Below, piece by piece: positions 27,853-37,533 of a stretch of DNA of 64,000 nt (position 1 is its first letter; every line of letters begins with the position of its first letter). The stretch covers positions 1-64,000 of the forward strand of contig CAWEFA010000128.1 in the NCBI GenBank assembly GCA_963808135.1, read 5' to 3'. The notes beneath the pieces are model-generated. The model was given only the letters and a program-made list of their open reading frames with translations. It was not told the origin of the DNA and did no database searches. The position numbers and the translations under genes are program-made. This DNA comes from CAWEFA01 sp963808135. GTDB lineage: Bacteria > Bacteroidota > Bacteroidia > Bacteroidales > DTGW01.

Positions 27853-30339
27853 TCAGACAAATTTCACTACGGTAATTCCTGCCCCCCCGGATTCAATATG
27901 TTCATCACCGAAATAATTTATATTATTAACAGTTTTTAAATAGTCCCTTATGAGTTGCCGCAGTATGCCGTTACCTTTGCCATGCAATATGCGCACTTCA
28001 TTAACATCAACAACAATTGCTTCATCTAAATATTCTGCTACTTTTTGCAAGGCTTCATCAGCGCGCATCCCGCGTACGTCTATCTGTTTTTTGAAGTTTA
28101 ATCTTAGTTCCGAAGTATCATAATTGCTATTTGGCGCGGTTTTTACCGTTTGTTTCTGATATTTCCGGTATTCGTCCCGGGAAATCTTTTCAATTCTTTT
28201 CTCGTCAATGGAAGTTACCATGCTGCCAAAAGCTACCATGATACTTTTGTCGTTTACTTCCATTACTTCACCGGCAACATCCTGACCTCGGAGTTTTACT
28301 TTATCGCCCCGTTTAATTATAGTATCTTTAATAATATTGTTTGACTTACCAGCAACTTTCGTAAACTTTTCAGAACGTTTTTTTTGCTTTCTTTTTTCCC
28401 TGAGCTTTAAGTTCTCAATTTTTTTTGCAATTTGTTCGTCTTCGCCTGAATCGAGAATGGATATTTTATCTTTTACCTTTTCAAGAGTTTTCCTTGCTTC
28501 TTTGGTTTTCTCCTTTTCGGCGTTGCTTTCTTTAATAGTGCGAATTGTATTTTCAATTTGCTTATTTACATCATCCAGAATTTGCTGTGCATCGGTTTTG
28601 GCCTTCTGCATAACTTCCTTTCGCATGGAGCTTATTTCGTTCAGTTCAGTTATATAGCGCCCGGATAATGCCTCCAAACGTTTATCGGTTTCTTTAATAT
28701 GGCTGCGCTTCTTTTGCCAATAAAATTTATCACGGATAATTTCTTTTAAATTCCTGTCAAATTCTATGTGCCCCTCTCCTACTTTGCCTGTGGCCGATTG
28801 CAGAATGGTTTCCGGAAGGCCTATCTTACGTGCAATTTCAAACGCAAAAGAACTTCCAGGTTCGCCAATTTCAAGTTTAAAAACCGGTTGAAGGTGCTGA
28901 GTGTCGAAAAGCATGGCGCCATTTACAATCCCATCGGTTGAAGCTGCATAATGTTTAAGGTTTGTATAATGGGTAGTAACTATTCCGAAAGCCTGCAAGC
29001 GGTTTAATTCTTCCAGAATACTTTCGGCAATTGCCCCGCCTAAAATAGGTTCGGTGCCAGTTCCAAACTCATCGATCAGGAAAAGCATTTTTTCATTTGC
29101 ATTACGAAGAAAAAATTTCATATTCTGCAAATGTGAACTGTAAGTGCTTAAATCATTCTCAATGGATTGTTCATCGCCAATATCTAAAAATATTTTCGAA
29201 AAAATACCCGCTTCGGAAGTTTCCTTTAAAGGAACAAGCATACCACACTGAAGCATATACTGCAATAATGCCACTGTTTGAAGGCACACCGATTTGCCCC
29301 CGGCATTTGGCCCCGAAATTACAAGTACCCTCTGCCGCTTATTCAGTTTTATATCCAGGGGAACAATTTCTTTATTTTCAGTTTTCAGGTGCAGGTAAAG
29401 CAAAGGATGTTTGGCAGAAATCCAGTCAATTACAGGATTATCTTGAATTGGAGGCATAACTGCATTTATTTCTATTGCAAATAAAGCTTTTGAACGCAAA
29501 AAGTCAATTTCGCCTAAAAAAAAATAAGCAAGAAGCAAATCATCTATATAAGGCCTGATATCGCCGGCAAAAGCTATTAAAATTTTCACTATTTCCCTAC
29601 GCTCTGCAAATTCTAATTCTTTTAAATCGTTATTCAGTTCGACCACTTCAGCCGGTTCAATGTAACAGGTTTTACCGGTAGCCGATTCGTCATGCACAAA
29701 ACCCTTAATGCGGCGTTTATGGGCTGAAATTACCGGTACCACAAGTCGTCCTTCGCGAATGGAAAGCGAAGCATCATTATCAGCCCAGCCTTCTGTTTGC
29801 GCATGTTTCATAATACGATGAATGCGCTTGGTAATTTCAGATTGTTTGGTAACTAATTCGTGCCGAATAGCGGATAGCTGAACCGAAGCATTGTCTTTTA
29901 TTTTCCCCTGGTTGTCAATAATGGCATTTATCCTATCGTTTACAAAAGGGTATAATTTTAAATTTTTTGAAGTTTCCCAAAGAAAAGGATATTTTTCTTT
30001 ACCACGTTCCTTAAAAAAAGAATATATTGCTTTGATCGTTTCGAGCGACCGGCGCATTTTGAAAAGTTCTTCAACCTCGGGAAAAGCGCCTTCGATTTTT
30101 AAATGACCCAAAACCTTAGTCAGGTCGAAAAAAAAGCTTGAAGGAAAATTGTCTTCTGTAAGGCAAATGGTTTTCATTTCGCCCGTACAGTTTAATTGGT
30201 GTATAATGGCAGAAAAATTCGCTGAAAATTTCATTACATCAACCTTCTGAATTCCCAATGGTGAGAGGCATAAGGCTTTTAAACGGATTCTTATTTTATC
30301 AAAACCCGTTTTTTGTTCGAAATTTTCAGGATAAATCAT
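27853..30339 (-). CDS. mutS2: MutS2 family ATPase/endonuclease with Smr domain
   Basis: An 828-residue MutS paralogue lacking the mismatch-recognition domain. It has a coiled-coil core at about 100-300, the ATPase with Walker A GPNAGGKS (about 337-344), Walker B FLIDEFGTGTEP, and THYTNLKHYA. A long charged coiled coil follows (about 510-650), then a KOW-like RGDKVKLRGQDVAGEVMEV segment, and the Smr nuclease domain at the C-terminus (IDVRGMRADEALQ, VRILHGKGNGILRQ). MutS2 proteins suppress recombination and act on stalled or collided ribosomes. Confidence 0.95.
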   Translation of the reverse strand: MIYPENFEQKTGFDKIRIRLKALCLSPLGIQKVDVMKFSANFSAIIHQLNCTGEMKTICLTEDNFPSSFFFDLTKVLGHLKIEGAFPEVEELFKMRRSLETIKAIYSFFKERGKEKYPFLWETSKNLKLYPFVNDRINAIIDNQGKIKDNASVQLSAIRHELVTKQSEITKRIHRIMKHAQTEGWADNDASLSIREGRLVVPVISAHKRRIKGFVHDESATGKTCYIEPAEVVELNNDLKELEFAERREIVKILIAFAGDIRPYIDDLLLAYFFLGEIDFLRSKALFAIEINAVMPPIQDNPVIDWISAKHPLLYLHLKTENKEIVPLDIKLNKRQRVLVISGPNAGGKSVCLQTVALLQYMLQCGMLVPLKETSEAGIFSKIFLDIGDEQSIENDLSTYSSHLQNMKFFLRNANEKMLFLIDEFGTGTEPILGGAIAESILEELNRLQAFGIVTTHYTNLKHYAASTDGIVNGAMLFDTQHLQPVFKLEIGEPGSSFAFEIARKIGLPETILQSATGKVGEGHIEFDRNLKEIIRDKFYWQKKRSHIKETDKRLEALSGRYITELNEISSMRKEVMQKAKTDAQQILDDVNKQIENTIRTIKESNAEKEKTKEARKTLEKVKDKISILDSGEDEQIAKKIENLKLREKRKQKKRSEKFTKVAGKSNNIIKDTIIKRGDKVKLRGQDVAGEVMEVNDKSIMVAFGSMVTSIDEKRIEKISRDEYRKYQKQTVKTAPNSNYDTSELRLNFKKQIDVRGMRADEALQKVAEYLDEAIVVDVNEVRILHGKGNGILRQLIRDYLKTVNNINYFGDEHIESGGAGITVVKFV

Positions 30340-30497
30340 ATAATTACAAAGTAAATGAATTTTTATTGATGCAGATTTAATAAAAGTTGCTAATTATTTA
30401 TTGCGGTAACAGGCTCAATTATTTAACTTTATGTAAAATTTAATTTTTTTTAGTATTAATTATTGCTTTGTTTTTTTCTTTTTAATTGCTTTTGCAC

Positions 30498-30505
30498 TAA
30501 ATTTG
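30498..30505 (+). promoter_or_regulatory. -7 element of the Lys-rich secreted protein gene
   Basis: TAAATTTG matches TAnnTTTG and lies 27 bp before the ATG at 30533. A TTTG at 30467-30470 is 27 bp upstream, longer than the usual spacing, so the -33 is uncertain. Confidence 0.45.
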
Positions 30506-30532
30506 ATATTATAGAAATAAAATTTATATGCT

Positions 30533-30838
30533 ATGAAAAAAATATTTATTTATGTAACAACTTTTATGTTTTTTGTCAGTGTTTGTCTTCCGTATTCTTT
30601 TGCTCAAGATACATTAGCAAAACATAAAACCGAGAAAAAGGAACAAGTATCAAAAGACGCTGCAAAAAAAACTCCGGCTAAAAAAAATCATCCGAAAAAA
30701 ACCGAGCCGAAAAAAAAGCATCCGAAAAAAACTGAAAAAAAAGCAGTAAAGGGTAAAGCTCAAACAAAAGCTAATGAAAAAGGAACAAAGCCGGCTGGTA
30801 AAAAAGAAACTAAAGAGAAACCTGATACAACCAAATAA
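30533..30838 (+). CDS. small secreted Lys/Pro-rich low-complexity protein
   Basis: A 101-residue protein with a clear signal peptide (about 1-24, SFAQ). The mature part is almost wholly Lys, Glu, Thr, Pro and Ala, with repeated PKKTE and KKHPKKTE units, and is certainly disordered. Two similar proteins lie at 62664-62939 and 62991-63236. Function is unknown; binding to anionic surface polymers is a guess from its charge. It is transcribed alone, between a -7 element and a strong terminator. Confidence 0.75.
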   Translation: MKKIFIYVTTFMFFVSVCLPYSFAQDTLAKHKTEKKEQVSKDAAKKTPAKKNHPKKTEPKKKHPKKTEKKAVKGKAQTKANEKGTKPAGKKETKEKPDTTK

Positions 30839-30866
30839 TTTTAAAAATTAAAGGTTTTTCAAAAAT

Positions 30867-30901
30867 AAAAAGAAACCCGGTTCTCACCGGGTTTCTTTTT
30901 G
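30867..30901 (+). terminator. rho-independent terminator
   Basis: AGAAACCCGGT (30871-30881) pairs perfectly with ACCGGGTTTCT (30886-30896) around TCTC. A run of A precedes it and a run of T follows, so it can work in both directions. It ends the Lys-rich protein transcript and separates it from the ribosomal cluster. Confidence 0.92.
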
Positions 30902-31078
30902 TGCCATATATTTTAGCAAAATGAATTTATAAAGTGAAATTTTTACGAAAACATCTTTAAATTGTAAGAGAAAGAAATTTTTAAATATTTTATAAATTAA
31001 CATTTGCTTCATACCACTCAATTTTAAACTGAATTAATAAAAAAATAACAATAAGCCATAAATATTTAATAGGTGGTA

Positions 31079-31108
31079 TTTGAATTTTCAAAAAAAAATC
31101 TACCTTTG
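31079..31108 (+). promoter_or_regulatory. promoter of the rpsL ribosomal supercluster
   Basis: TTTG (31079-31082), 18 bp, then TACCTTTG (31101-31108) followed by CAACC: an excellent match to the Bacteroidota -33/-7 consensus. The leader to rpsL is about 35-40 nt long. This also shows that an in-frame ATG at 31073 upstream of rpsL cannot be its start, because it lies in the promoter. Confidence 0.8.
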
Positions 31109-31150
31109 CAACCCAATTTTATTAATAATTTCAGTAAATACACAGATTGT

Positions 31151-31552
31151 ATGCCAACTATACAACAATTAGTGCGAAAAGGAAGAAAGAAACTTAAGTT
31201 TAAAAGTAAGGCTCCGGCTTTAAACGGATGTCCCCAGAGGCGTGGAGTGTGTACAAGGGTATATACAACAACTCCTAAAAAACCCAATTCGGCAATGCGT
31301 AAAGTTGCCCGTGTGAGGCTTACCAACGGTATTGAAGTTTCCGCTTATATCCCTGGAGAAGGTCATAACTTACAGGAACATTCTATTGTGCTTGTACGCG
31401 GAGGCCGTGTTAAAGACCTCCCAGGCGTAAGATACCATTTAATTCGTGGAACGCTTGATGCAGCCGGAGTTGAAGGAAGAAAACAAGGTCGTTCATTGTA
31501 TGGTGCTAAGCGGCCTAAAGTTAGCGCAGCAGCAGCTTCTTCTAAAGGATAG
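31151..31552 (+). CDS. rpsL: 30S ribosomal protein S12 (uS12)
   Basis: Decoding-centre protein of 133 residues. The start at 31151 (MPTIQQLVRKG) is the family start. The streptomycin-relevant lysines are wild type: Lys43 in TPKKPNSA and Lys88 in GRVKDLPGVRYH. First gene of the long ribosomal transcript, followed 58 bp later by rpsG. Confidence 0.97.
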   Translation: MPTIQQLVRKGRKKLKFKSKAPALNGCPQRRGVCTRVYTTTPKKPNSAMRKVARVRLTNGIEVSAYIPGEGHNLQEHSIVLVRGGRVKDLPGVRYHLIRGTLDAAGVEGRKQGRSLYGAKRPKVSAAAASSKG

Positions 31553-31610
31553 TTTTTGATTAATAATTTTATGTAATTATATATAGGTATATATTTTTTG
31601 CTGACAGATA

Positions 31611-32087
31611 ATGAGAAAAGCAAAACCAAAAAAAAGAATCTTACTGCCCGATCCCAAATATGGCGATCAGTCGGTAACTAGGTTTGTTAATAACCTCATG
31701 AAAAGAGGTAAAAAACAAGTTGCTCTTAAAATATTTTATGATGCTATTGATATTGTAGCTGAAAAAAATAAAGACAACGAAAAACCAGCGCTTGATATTT
31801 GGAAAAAAGCGCTTGAAAACATAACGCCCCAGGTTGAGGTTAAAAGCCGCCGTGTTGGAGGGGCTACATTCCAAGTTCCCCAGGAAGTTCGGGCCGACAG
31901 GAAAATAGCATTAAGCATCAAGCACATGATTTTATTTGCCCGTAAAAGAGCTGGCAAATCAATTTCCGAGAAACTTGCTGCAGAAATTACAGCTGCTTTC
32001 AACGAAGAAGGCGGTGCTTTTAAAAAGAAAGAAGATATGCACAAAATGGCAGATGCAAATAAAGCGTTTGCTCATTTTAGATTTTAA
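31611..32087 (+). CDS. rpsG: 30S ribosomal protein S7 (uS7)
   Basis: Binds the 3' major domain of 16S rRNA and nucleates assembly of the small-subunit head. The 158 residues include DPKYGDQSVTRFVNNLMKRG and the tRNA-contacting region around KRAGKSISEKLAAE. It stands between rpsL and fusA as in most bacteria, with 182 bp before fusA. Confidence 0.97.
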   Translation: MRKAKPKKRILLPDPKYGDQSVTRFVNNLMKRGKKQVALKIFYDAIDIVAEKNKDNEKPALDIWKKALENITPQVEVKSRRVGGATFQVPQEVRADRKIALSIKHMILFARKRAGKSISEKLAAEITAAFNEEGGAFKKKEDMHKMADANKAFAHFRF

Positions 32088-32269
32088 TATATTGTTTAGT
32101 AAGACAATTTTTTAATGTTATTTATTAAATTTCATAAATAACAACTCCTTAAAAAGTCGAAAAATAGTTTTTTTTCAATTTACTTTCTGGGAGTAAAATA
32201 TAAATACTAAAAGTTAAAGAGTGCAGACAACTTATGATATAGAACTTGGAAAAGAGGAAATATTAATTA

Positions 32270-34378
32270 ATGAACAGGGATTTAAGATATACCAGGAATA
32301 TAGGGATTATGGCACACATAGACGCCGGTAAAACTACTACTACCGAGCGCATCCTTTATTATACCGGTGTAAATTACAAGATAGGGGAAGTTCATGATGG
32401 CGCTGCTACTATGGATTGGATGGTACAGGAACAGGAAAGGGGAATTACTATTACTTCTGCTGCTACTACATGCTTTTGGAAATATAAAGATCAGGAATAC
32501 AAAATCAATATTATAGATACGCCCGGCCATGTTGACTTTACTGTGGAAGTGGAACGATCATTGCGTGTTCTCGATGGGGCTTTAGCTTTATTTTGTGCTG
32601 TTGGAGGCGTTGAGCCACAATCTGAAACTGTTTGGCGCCAGGCTGATAAATATAATGTGCCCCGCATTGGTTTCATCAATAAAATGGACCGTACAGGCGC
32701 TGATTTCTTCGATGTAGTACAACAAATCAAAAACAAATTGGGTGGAAATGCAGTTCCTGTTCAAATACCAATTGGTTCTGAAGAAAAATTTAAAGGCGTG
32801 ATCGACCTTTTCGAAAGAAAGGCACATATATATGATGATAACGATCCTAAAGGAGAGAAATTTAATGTCGCAGAAATTTCAGAAGAATTTAAAGAAGTTG
32901 TTGAGGAATGGCGTGATAAATTAATCGAAAATGTTTGTGAGCATGACGATGTGCTTCTTGAAAAATTCTTAACAGACAAAAAATCACTTAGTACAGAAGA
33001 ACTTATTGAAGCATGCCGCAATGCAACCATTAATATGAAAATTACCCCAATCCTTTGTGGGGCATCGTTTAAAAATAAAGGGGTTCAACAACTTCTTGAC
33101 GCAGTTGCAGCATTTTTGCCAAGTCCACTTGACGTTCCTGCTGTTGAAGGCATTAATCCTTACACTTCCAAGTCAGTTATTCGTAAACCTGAAGAAAATC
33201 AACCCCTATCAGCTTTAGCATTTAAAATTGCGACCGATATTTTTGTCGGCCGTTTATGTTATATAAGAGTATATTCTGGCGTTTTAAAATCAGGCTCATA
33301 CGTTCTTAACACACGTACACAAAAAAAAGAACGTATCTCAAGGCTTTTCCAAATGCATGCCAATAAACAAAACCCGCGTGATATTATTGAAGCCGGCGAT
33401 ATTTGCGCTGCAGTGGGTTTTAAAAATATTCGAACAGGAGATACGCTTTGTGATGAGAAACATCCTATAATCCTTGAATCAATTATATTTCCCCAGCCGG
33501 TTATAGGAGTTGCCATAGAACCAAAAACACAAGGCGATATGGATAAATTAAGTATTGCGCTAAGTAAACTATCAGAAGAAGATCCTACATTTCGTGTTAA
33601 TACCGACGAAGAATCCGGGCAAACTATTATAAGCGGTATGGGCGAACTTCATTTAGAAATTATTATTGACAGACTTAAACGTGAATTTAAAGTTGATTGC
33701 AACCAGGGAGCCCCACAGGTTGCCTATAAAGAAGCCATTACAAAATCCGTAAAACATCGCGAAATTTTCAAGAAACAATCCGGAGGCAGAGGAAAATATG
33801 CAGATATAGAAGTACGTGTTGAACCTGCCGATCAAGGTATTTCAGGGCTTCAGTTCGTAAATGAAATAAAAGGCGGTAATATTCCAAAGGAATATATTCC
33901 CGCAATAGAAAAAGGCTTTAAAGGAGCAATGCGTAATGGCGTGCTTGCGGGTTATGTTATGGACAGTTTAAAAGTTACTTTACTTGATGGATCATATCAC
34001 CAGGTTGACTCGGACACATTGTCTTTCGAAATATGTGCAAAAATTGCCTTTAAGGATGCTTGTGCAAAAGCAGCGCCCATGCTGCTTGAGCCTATTATGA
34101 AACTTGAAGTTGTTACTCCTGAAGAATATATTGGCGATGTAATTGGCGATTTAAATAAACGTCGAGGTGAAATTGAAGGGATGGAAATGAAAGCGGGAGG
34201 CCGTGTTGTAAAAGCAAGGGTACCTTTAGCTGAACAGTTCGGTTATGTTACAGTTTTGCGTACACTCACTTCCGGACGCGCAACATCGAGTATGGAATTT
34301 TCACACTACCAGCAAGTTCCACTAAACCTTGCAAAAGAAATATTAACTAAAGCAAAAGGCATATCAACCATAATTTAA
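32270..34378 (+). CDS. fusA: elongation factor G
   Basis: GTPase that drives translocation on the ribosome. The 702-residue protein has the G domain with P-loop AHIDAGKTT (15-23), switch II DTPGHVDFT, NKMD and the later SALAFKI (domain II) regions. Domains III-V follow (GMGELHLEIIIDRLKREF, then the C-terminal RRGEIEGM). The 182-bp leader after rpsG contains no recognised promoter but is long enough for regulation. Confidence 0.97.
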   Translation: MNRDLRYTRNIGIMAHIDAGKTTTTERILYYTGVNYKIGEVHDGAATMDWMVQEQERGITITSAATTCFWKYKDQEYKINIIDTPGHVDFTVEVERSLRVLDGALALFCAVGGVEPQSETVWRQADKYNVPRIGFINKMDRTGADFFDVVQQIKNKLGGNAVPVQIPIGSEEKFKGVIDLFERKAHIYDDNDPKGEKFNVAEISEEFKEVVEEWRDKLIENVCEHDDVLLEKFLTDKKSLSTEELIEACRNATINMKITPILCGASFKNKGVQQLLDAVAAFLPSPLDVPAVEGINPYTSKSVIRKPEENQPLSALAFKIATDIFVGRLCYIRVYSGVLKSGSYVLNTRTQKKERISRLFQMHANKQNPRDIIEAGDICAAVGFKNIRTGDTLCDEKHPIILESIIFPQPVIGVAIEPKTQGDMDKLSIALSKLSEEDPTFRVNTDEESGQTIISGMGELHLEIIIDRLKREFKVDCNQGAPQVAYKEAITKSVKHREIFKKQSGGRGKYADIEVRVEPADQGISGLQFVNEIKGGNIPKEYIPAIEKGFKGAMRNGVLAGYVMDSLKVTLLDGSYHQVDSDTLSFEICAKIAFKDACAKAAPMLLEPIMKLEVVTPEEYIGDVIGDLNKRRGEIEGMEMKAGGRVVKARVPLAEQFGYVTVLRTLTSGRATSSMEFSHYQQVPLNLAKEILTKAKGISTII

Positions 34379-34389
34379 ATTTATAAATA

Positions 34390-34695
34390 ATGAGTCAAAA
34401 GATTAGAATTAAGTTGAAATCATATGATCACAATCTGGTTGATAAATCGGCAGAAAAGATTGTGAAAACAGTAAAATCAACTGGAGCCGTTGTCAGTGGC
34501 CCTATTCCCCTGCCAACTCATAAAAGAATATTCACAGTATTGCGTTCTCCTTTTGTGAATAAAAAATCCAGGGAACAATTTGAAATTAATTCGTTCAAAC
34601 GATTGCTCGATATTTACAGTTCAACGCCCAAAACAATAGATGCTCTAATGAAACTTGAACTGCCAAGTGGGGTTGAAGTTGAAATTAAGGTTTAA
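34390..34695 (+). CDS. rpsJ: 30S ribosomal protein S10 (uS10)
   Basis: Head protein of the small subunit and, in other bacteria, transcription antitermination factor NusE. The 101 residues include IRIKLKSYDHNLVDKSAEKI and PLPTHKRIFTVLRSPF. It lies 11 bp after fusA, opening the S10 gene set. Confidence 0.97.
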   Translation: MSQKIRIKLKSYDHNLVDKSAEKIVKTVKSTGAVVSGPIPLPTHKRIFTVLRSPFVNKKSREQFEINSFKRLLDIYSSTPKTIDALMKLELPSGVEVEIKV

Positions 34696-34715
34696 AAAAT
34701 TAAAATTGTAATTCA

Positions 34716-35333
34716 ATGTTAGGCATAATAGGTAAAAAAGTTGGAATGACATCTCTTTTCAATAATGAGGGGAAATACGTTCCTGTAACAGTTATAGAAG
34801 CCGGTCCCTGCGTGGTAACCCAAATAAAAACATTGGAAAAAGACGGGTATGACTCAGTACAATTGGCATTTGACGATAAGAAAGAAAAGCATTGCACAAA
34901 AGCATTGTTAGGCCATTTTAAAAAAGCCGGTACTGCTCCTAAACGAAAAATATTCGAATTCAAAGATTTTGATAAGGTCAATTTAGGAGACGTTGTTAAA
35001 GTTAACGATTTCATTCAGGAAAACGAGTTTGTCGAAATCAGGGGTAAAACTAAAGGTAAAGGATTTCAGGGTGTAGTTAAGCGGCATGGCTTTAGCGGCG
35101 TCGGCGGACAAACCCACGGCCAGCATAACAGGCTTCGCGCACCGGGTTCAATGGGAGCTTCCTCATTTCCTTCACGTGTTTTTAAAGGAAAACGTATGGC
35201 AGGCCATACCGGAAATGTGAATATTAAAGTCTTCAACCTTCAGGTAATAAAAGTGCTGCCGGAAAACAATATTGTTATGGTTAAAGGTTCAGTACCGGGA
35301 GCAGTTGGCACATATTTGATAATAGAAAAATAA
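34716..35333 (+). CDS. rplC: 50S ribosomal protein L3 (uL3)
   Basis: Early-assembly large-subunit protein whose finger reaches the peptidyl-transferase centre. The 205 residues include MLGIIGKKVGMTSLF and the finger VGGQTHGQHNRLRAPGSMG, whose Gln corresponds to the residue methylated by PrmB in other bacteria. A 107-bp gap follows before rplD, the longest in this part of the cluster. Confidence 0.97.
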   Translation: MLGIIGKKVGMTSLFNNEGKYVPVTVIEAGPCVVTQIKTLEKDGYDSVQLAFDDKKEKHCTKALLGHFKKAGTAPKRKIFEFKDFDKVNLGDVVKVNDFIQENEFVEIRGKTKGKGFQGVVKRHGFSGVGGQTHGQHNRLRAPGSMGASSFPSRVFKGKRMAGHTGNVNIKVFNLQVIKVLPENNIVMVKGSVPGAVGTYLIIEK

Positions 35334-35440
35334 TTGATTTTAAAGAAAGGGTTCATATTAAAAAAGTCTGAAAACTTTGGATACTAATTAACACCCTTCA
35401 AAAAAAAGAAGAATATTATAAAAAATTAAATATTTATATA

Positions 35441-36067
35441 ATGAAACTTTCAGTTTATAATAGAGAGGGTTCTGAAACAGGCAGAACAGTCGAGTTGAAA
35501 CCTGAAATTTTTGCTATCGAACCAAATGATCATGCAATATATCTTGCAGTGAAACAATATCTCGCCAATAAAAGACAAGGGACTCACAAATCTAAAGAAC
35601 GGGCAGAAGTTTCATACAGTACACGAAAAATAAAAAGGCAAAAAGGAACTGGTGGGGCACGTGCAGGAAGCATTAAGTCGCCTGTTTTTATAGGAGGTGG
35701 CCGTGTATTTGGACCAAGGCCTCGTGATTACGATTTCAAATTAAACAAAAAAGTTAAAAATCTTGCCCGCCTGTCAGCCCTTAGCTATAAAGCAAATGAT
35801 AATAAAATATTAGTTGTCGAAGATTTTGATTTTGAGTCTCCAAAAACAAAAGATTTTTTGAATTTACGCAATAATCTTAATGTTCAGGATAAAAAATTAT
35901 TGCTCGTGTTTCACGAACAAAATAAAAATGTATATTTGTCATCCCGGAATTTAAGGGATAATAAAGTTGTAACGCTTTCTGAATTAAACACATACGACAT
36001 AATGAACGCATCAACTTTAGTGTTTTCGGAGAAAACAATTAACGTTTTACAAAAAATTGAACAGTAA
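35441..36067 (+). CDS. rplD: 50S ribosomal protein L4 (uL4)
   Basis: Lines the peptide exit tunnel. In Proteobacteria it also represses the S10 operon; that is not known here. The 208 residues contain the extended tunnel loop KRQKGTGGARAGSIKSP followed by GGGRVFGPRPRDY, with no macrolide-resistance-type change obvious. Confidence 0.96.
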   Translation: MKLSVYNREGSETGRTVELKPEIFAIEPNDHAIYLAVKQYLANKRQGTHKSKERAEVSYSTRKIKRQKGTGGARAGSIKSPVFIGGGRVFGPRPRDYDFKLNKKVKNLARLSALSYKANDNKILVVEDFDFESPKTKDFLNLRNNLNVQDKKLLLVFHEQNKNVYLSSRNLRDNKVVTLSELNTYDIMNASTLVFSEKTINVLQKIEQ

Positions 36068-36079
36068 CCATAGATTGTC

Positions 36080-36370
36080 ATGGATATTTTAATTAGACCG
36101 ATAGTAACTGAAAAATTAACCACGCAAGGAGAAAAATTAAATTGCTATGGTTTTGAAGTAGACAAGCGAGCAAATAAGCTGCAAATTAAAAATGCTGTCG
36201 AAGCTATGTACGGTGTAACTGTCGAGTCTGTAAACACATTACTAGTAAGGGGTAAAAGCAAATCCCGCTTCACTAAAAAAGGTTTTATTAAAGGAAGGAC
36301 AACATCAATAAAAAAAGCTGTAATTACATTAGCGAAAGATGATAAGATTGATTTTTACAGCAATATTTAA
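36080..36370 (+). CDS. rplW: 50S ribosomal protein L23 (uL23)
   Basis: Sits at the tunnel exit and docks trigger factor and the signal recognition particle. The 96 residues start MDILIRPIVTEKLT, the family signature, and include GRTTSIKKAVITL. It lies 12 bp after rplD and 9 bp before rplB. Confidence 0.96.
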   Translation: MDILIRPIVTEKLTTQGEKLNCYGFEVDKRANKLQIKNAVEAMYGVTVESVNTLLVRGKSKSRFTKKGFIKGRTTSIKKAVITLAKDDKIDFYSNI

Positions 36371-36379
36371 TTAACAACA

Positions 36380-37201
36380 ATGGCAGTAAACAAATTTAAA
36401 CCGGTAACTCCTGGACAAAGGGATAAAATACTAAGTGATTTTTCCGAAATTACTAAGGTTGCCCCTGAAAAATCCTTGCTCGAACCTATTAAAAGCAGTG
36501 GTGGCAGAAACAATACCGGTAAAATGACTATGAGATATATTGGCGGTGGACATAAACGCAAATACCGCCTTATAGATTTTTCTCGAAACAAGGATGGGGT
36601 TCCTGCAATAGTTAAAAGTATTGAATATGACCCAAACCGTACTGCACGAATTGCTTTATTGGTTTACACCGATGGCGAAAAAAAATACATCCTTGCACCT
36701 GACGGTTTAAAAGTGGGACAAAAAATTCTAAGCGGCGCAGGTATAGCCCCTGAAATAGGAAATTTCCTTCCATTGAGCGACATTCCTTTAGGAACAATAG
36801 TTCATAATGTAGAGCTTCGTCCTGGTTGTGGAGGAACTTTAGCAAGAAGTGCAGGTACTTTCGCACAACTAACTTCGCGTGATGGTAAATTTGCTATAAT
36901 CAAACTACCGTCAGGGGAATCGCGTATGGTACTTGTTTCATGCAGGGCTACCATTGGCTCGGTATCAAATGTTGACCATTCAAATGAAAAAATGGGAAAA
37001 GCCGGCCGTATGCGTTGGTTAGGCCGTCGCCCAAGAAACCGCGGCGTAGCAATGAACCCTGTTGATCATCCAATGGGCGGTGGAGAAGGCCGTGCTTCCG
37101 GTGGACACCCCAGATCCCGTAAAGGAATTCCTGCTAAAGGCCACAAAACAAGAAATAAAAATAAAGATTCAAACAAATATATTATAGAAAAAAGAAAGTA
37201 A
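36380..37201 (+). CDS. rplB: 50S ribosomal protein L2 (uL2)
   Basis: Needed for subunit association and peptidyl-transferase activity. The 273 residues carry RNNTGKMTMRYIGGGHKRKY and the C-terminal NPVDHPMGGGEGRASGGHP, whose His matches the conserved functional His of the family. Standard length. Confidence 0.97.
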   Translation: MAVNKFKPVTPGQRDKILSDFSEITKVAPEKSLLEPIKSSGGRNNTGKMTMRYIGGGHKRKYRLIDFSRNKDGVPAIVKSIEYDPNRTARIALLVYTDGEKKYILAPDGLKVGQKILSGAGIAPEIGNFLPLSDIPLGTIVHNVELRPGCGGTLARSAGTFAQLTSRDGKFAIIKLPSGESRMVLVSCRATIGSVSNVDHSNEKMGKAGRMRWLGRRPRNRGVAMNPVDHPMGGGEGRASGGHPRSRKGIPAKGHKTRNKNKDSNKYIIEKRK

Positions 37202-37222
37202 TATATAAATAAATAATTTCAA

Positions 37223-37492
37223 ATGAGCCGTTCACTTAAAAAGGGACCATATATTAACAACAAGTTAGACAAGAAAATTGCCGACTTGAATAAGTCAAAT
37301 AAAAAGACAGTTGTAAAAACGTGGGCAAGAGCTTCTGTTATACCTCCTGATTTTGTTGGGCACACAATAGCTGTACACAACGGGAATAAATTCATTCCTG
37401 TTTATGTAACCGAAAACATGGTAGGGCACAAATTAGGTGAATTCGCTCCTACTCGCACATTTCGCGGCCATAGTGGAAACAGGAAAGATTAA
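37223..37492 (+). CDS. rpsS: 30S ribosomal protein S19 (uS19)
   Basis: Head protein that forms a complex with S13 near the A-site finger. The 89 residues start MSRSLKKGPYINNKL and end with GEFAPTRTFRGHSG, both family signatures. Confidence 0.97.
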   Translation: MSRSLKKGPYINNKLDKKIADLNKSNKKTVVKTWARASVIPPDFVGHTIAVHNGNKFIPVYVTENMVGHKLGEFAPTRTFRGHSGNRKD

Positions 37493-37533
37493 AATAACTG
37501 GTTTGTTAAAAATTATAGATTCAATATACTGAA

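Noticed and set aside
31073..31150. In-frame upstream extension of rpsL
   Set aside because: The added residues are not part of the S12 family and the stretch contains the rpsL promoter.
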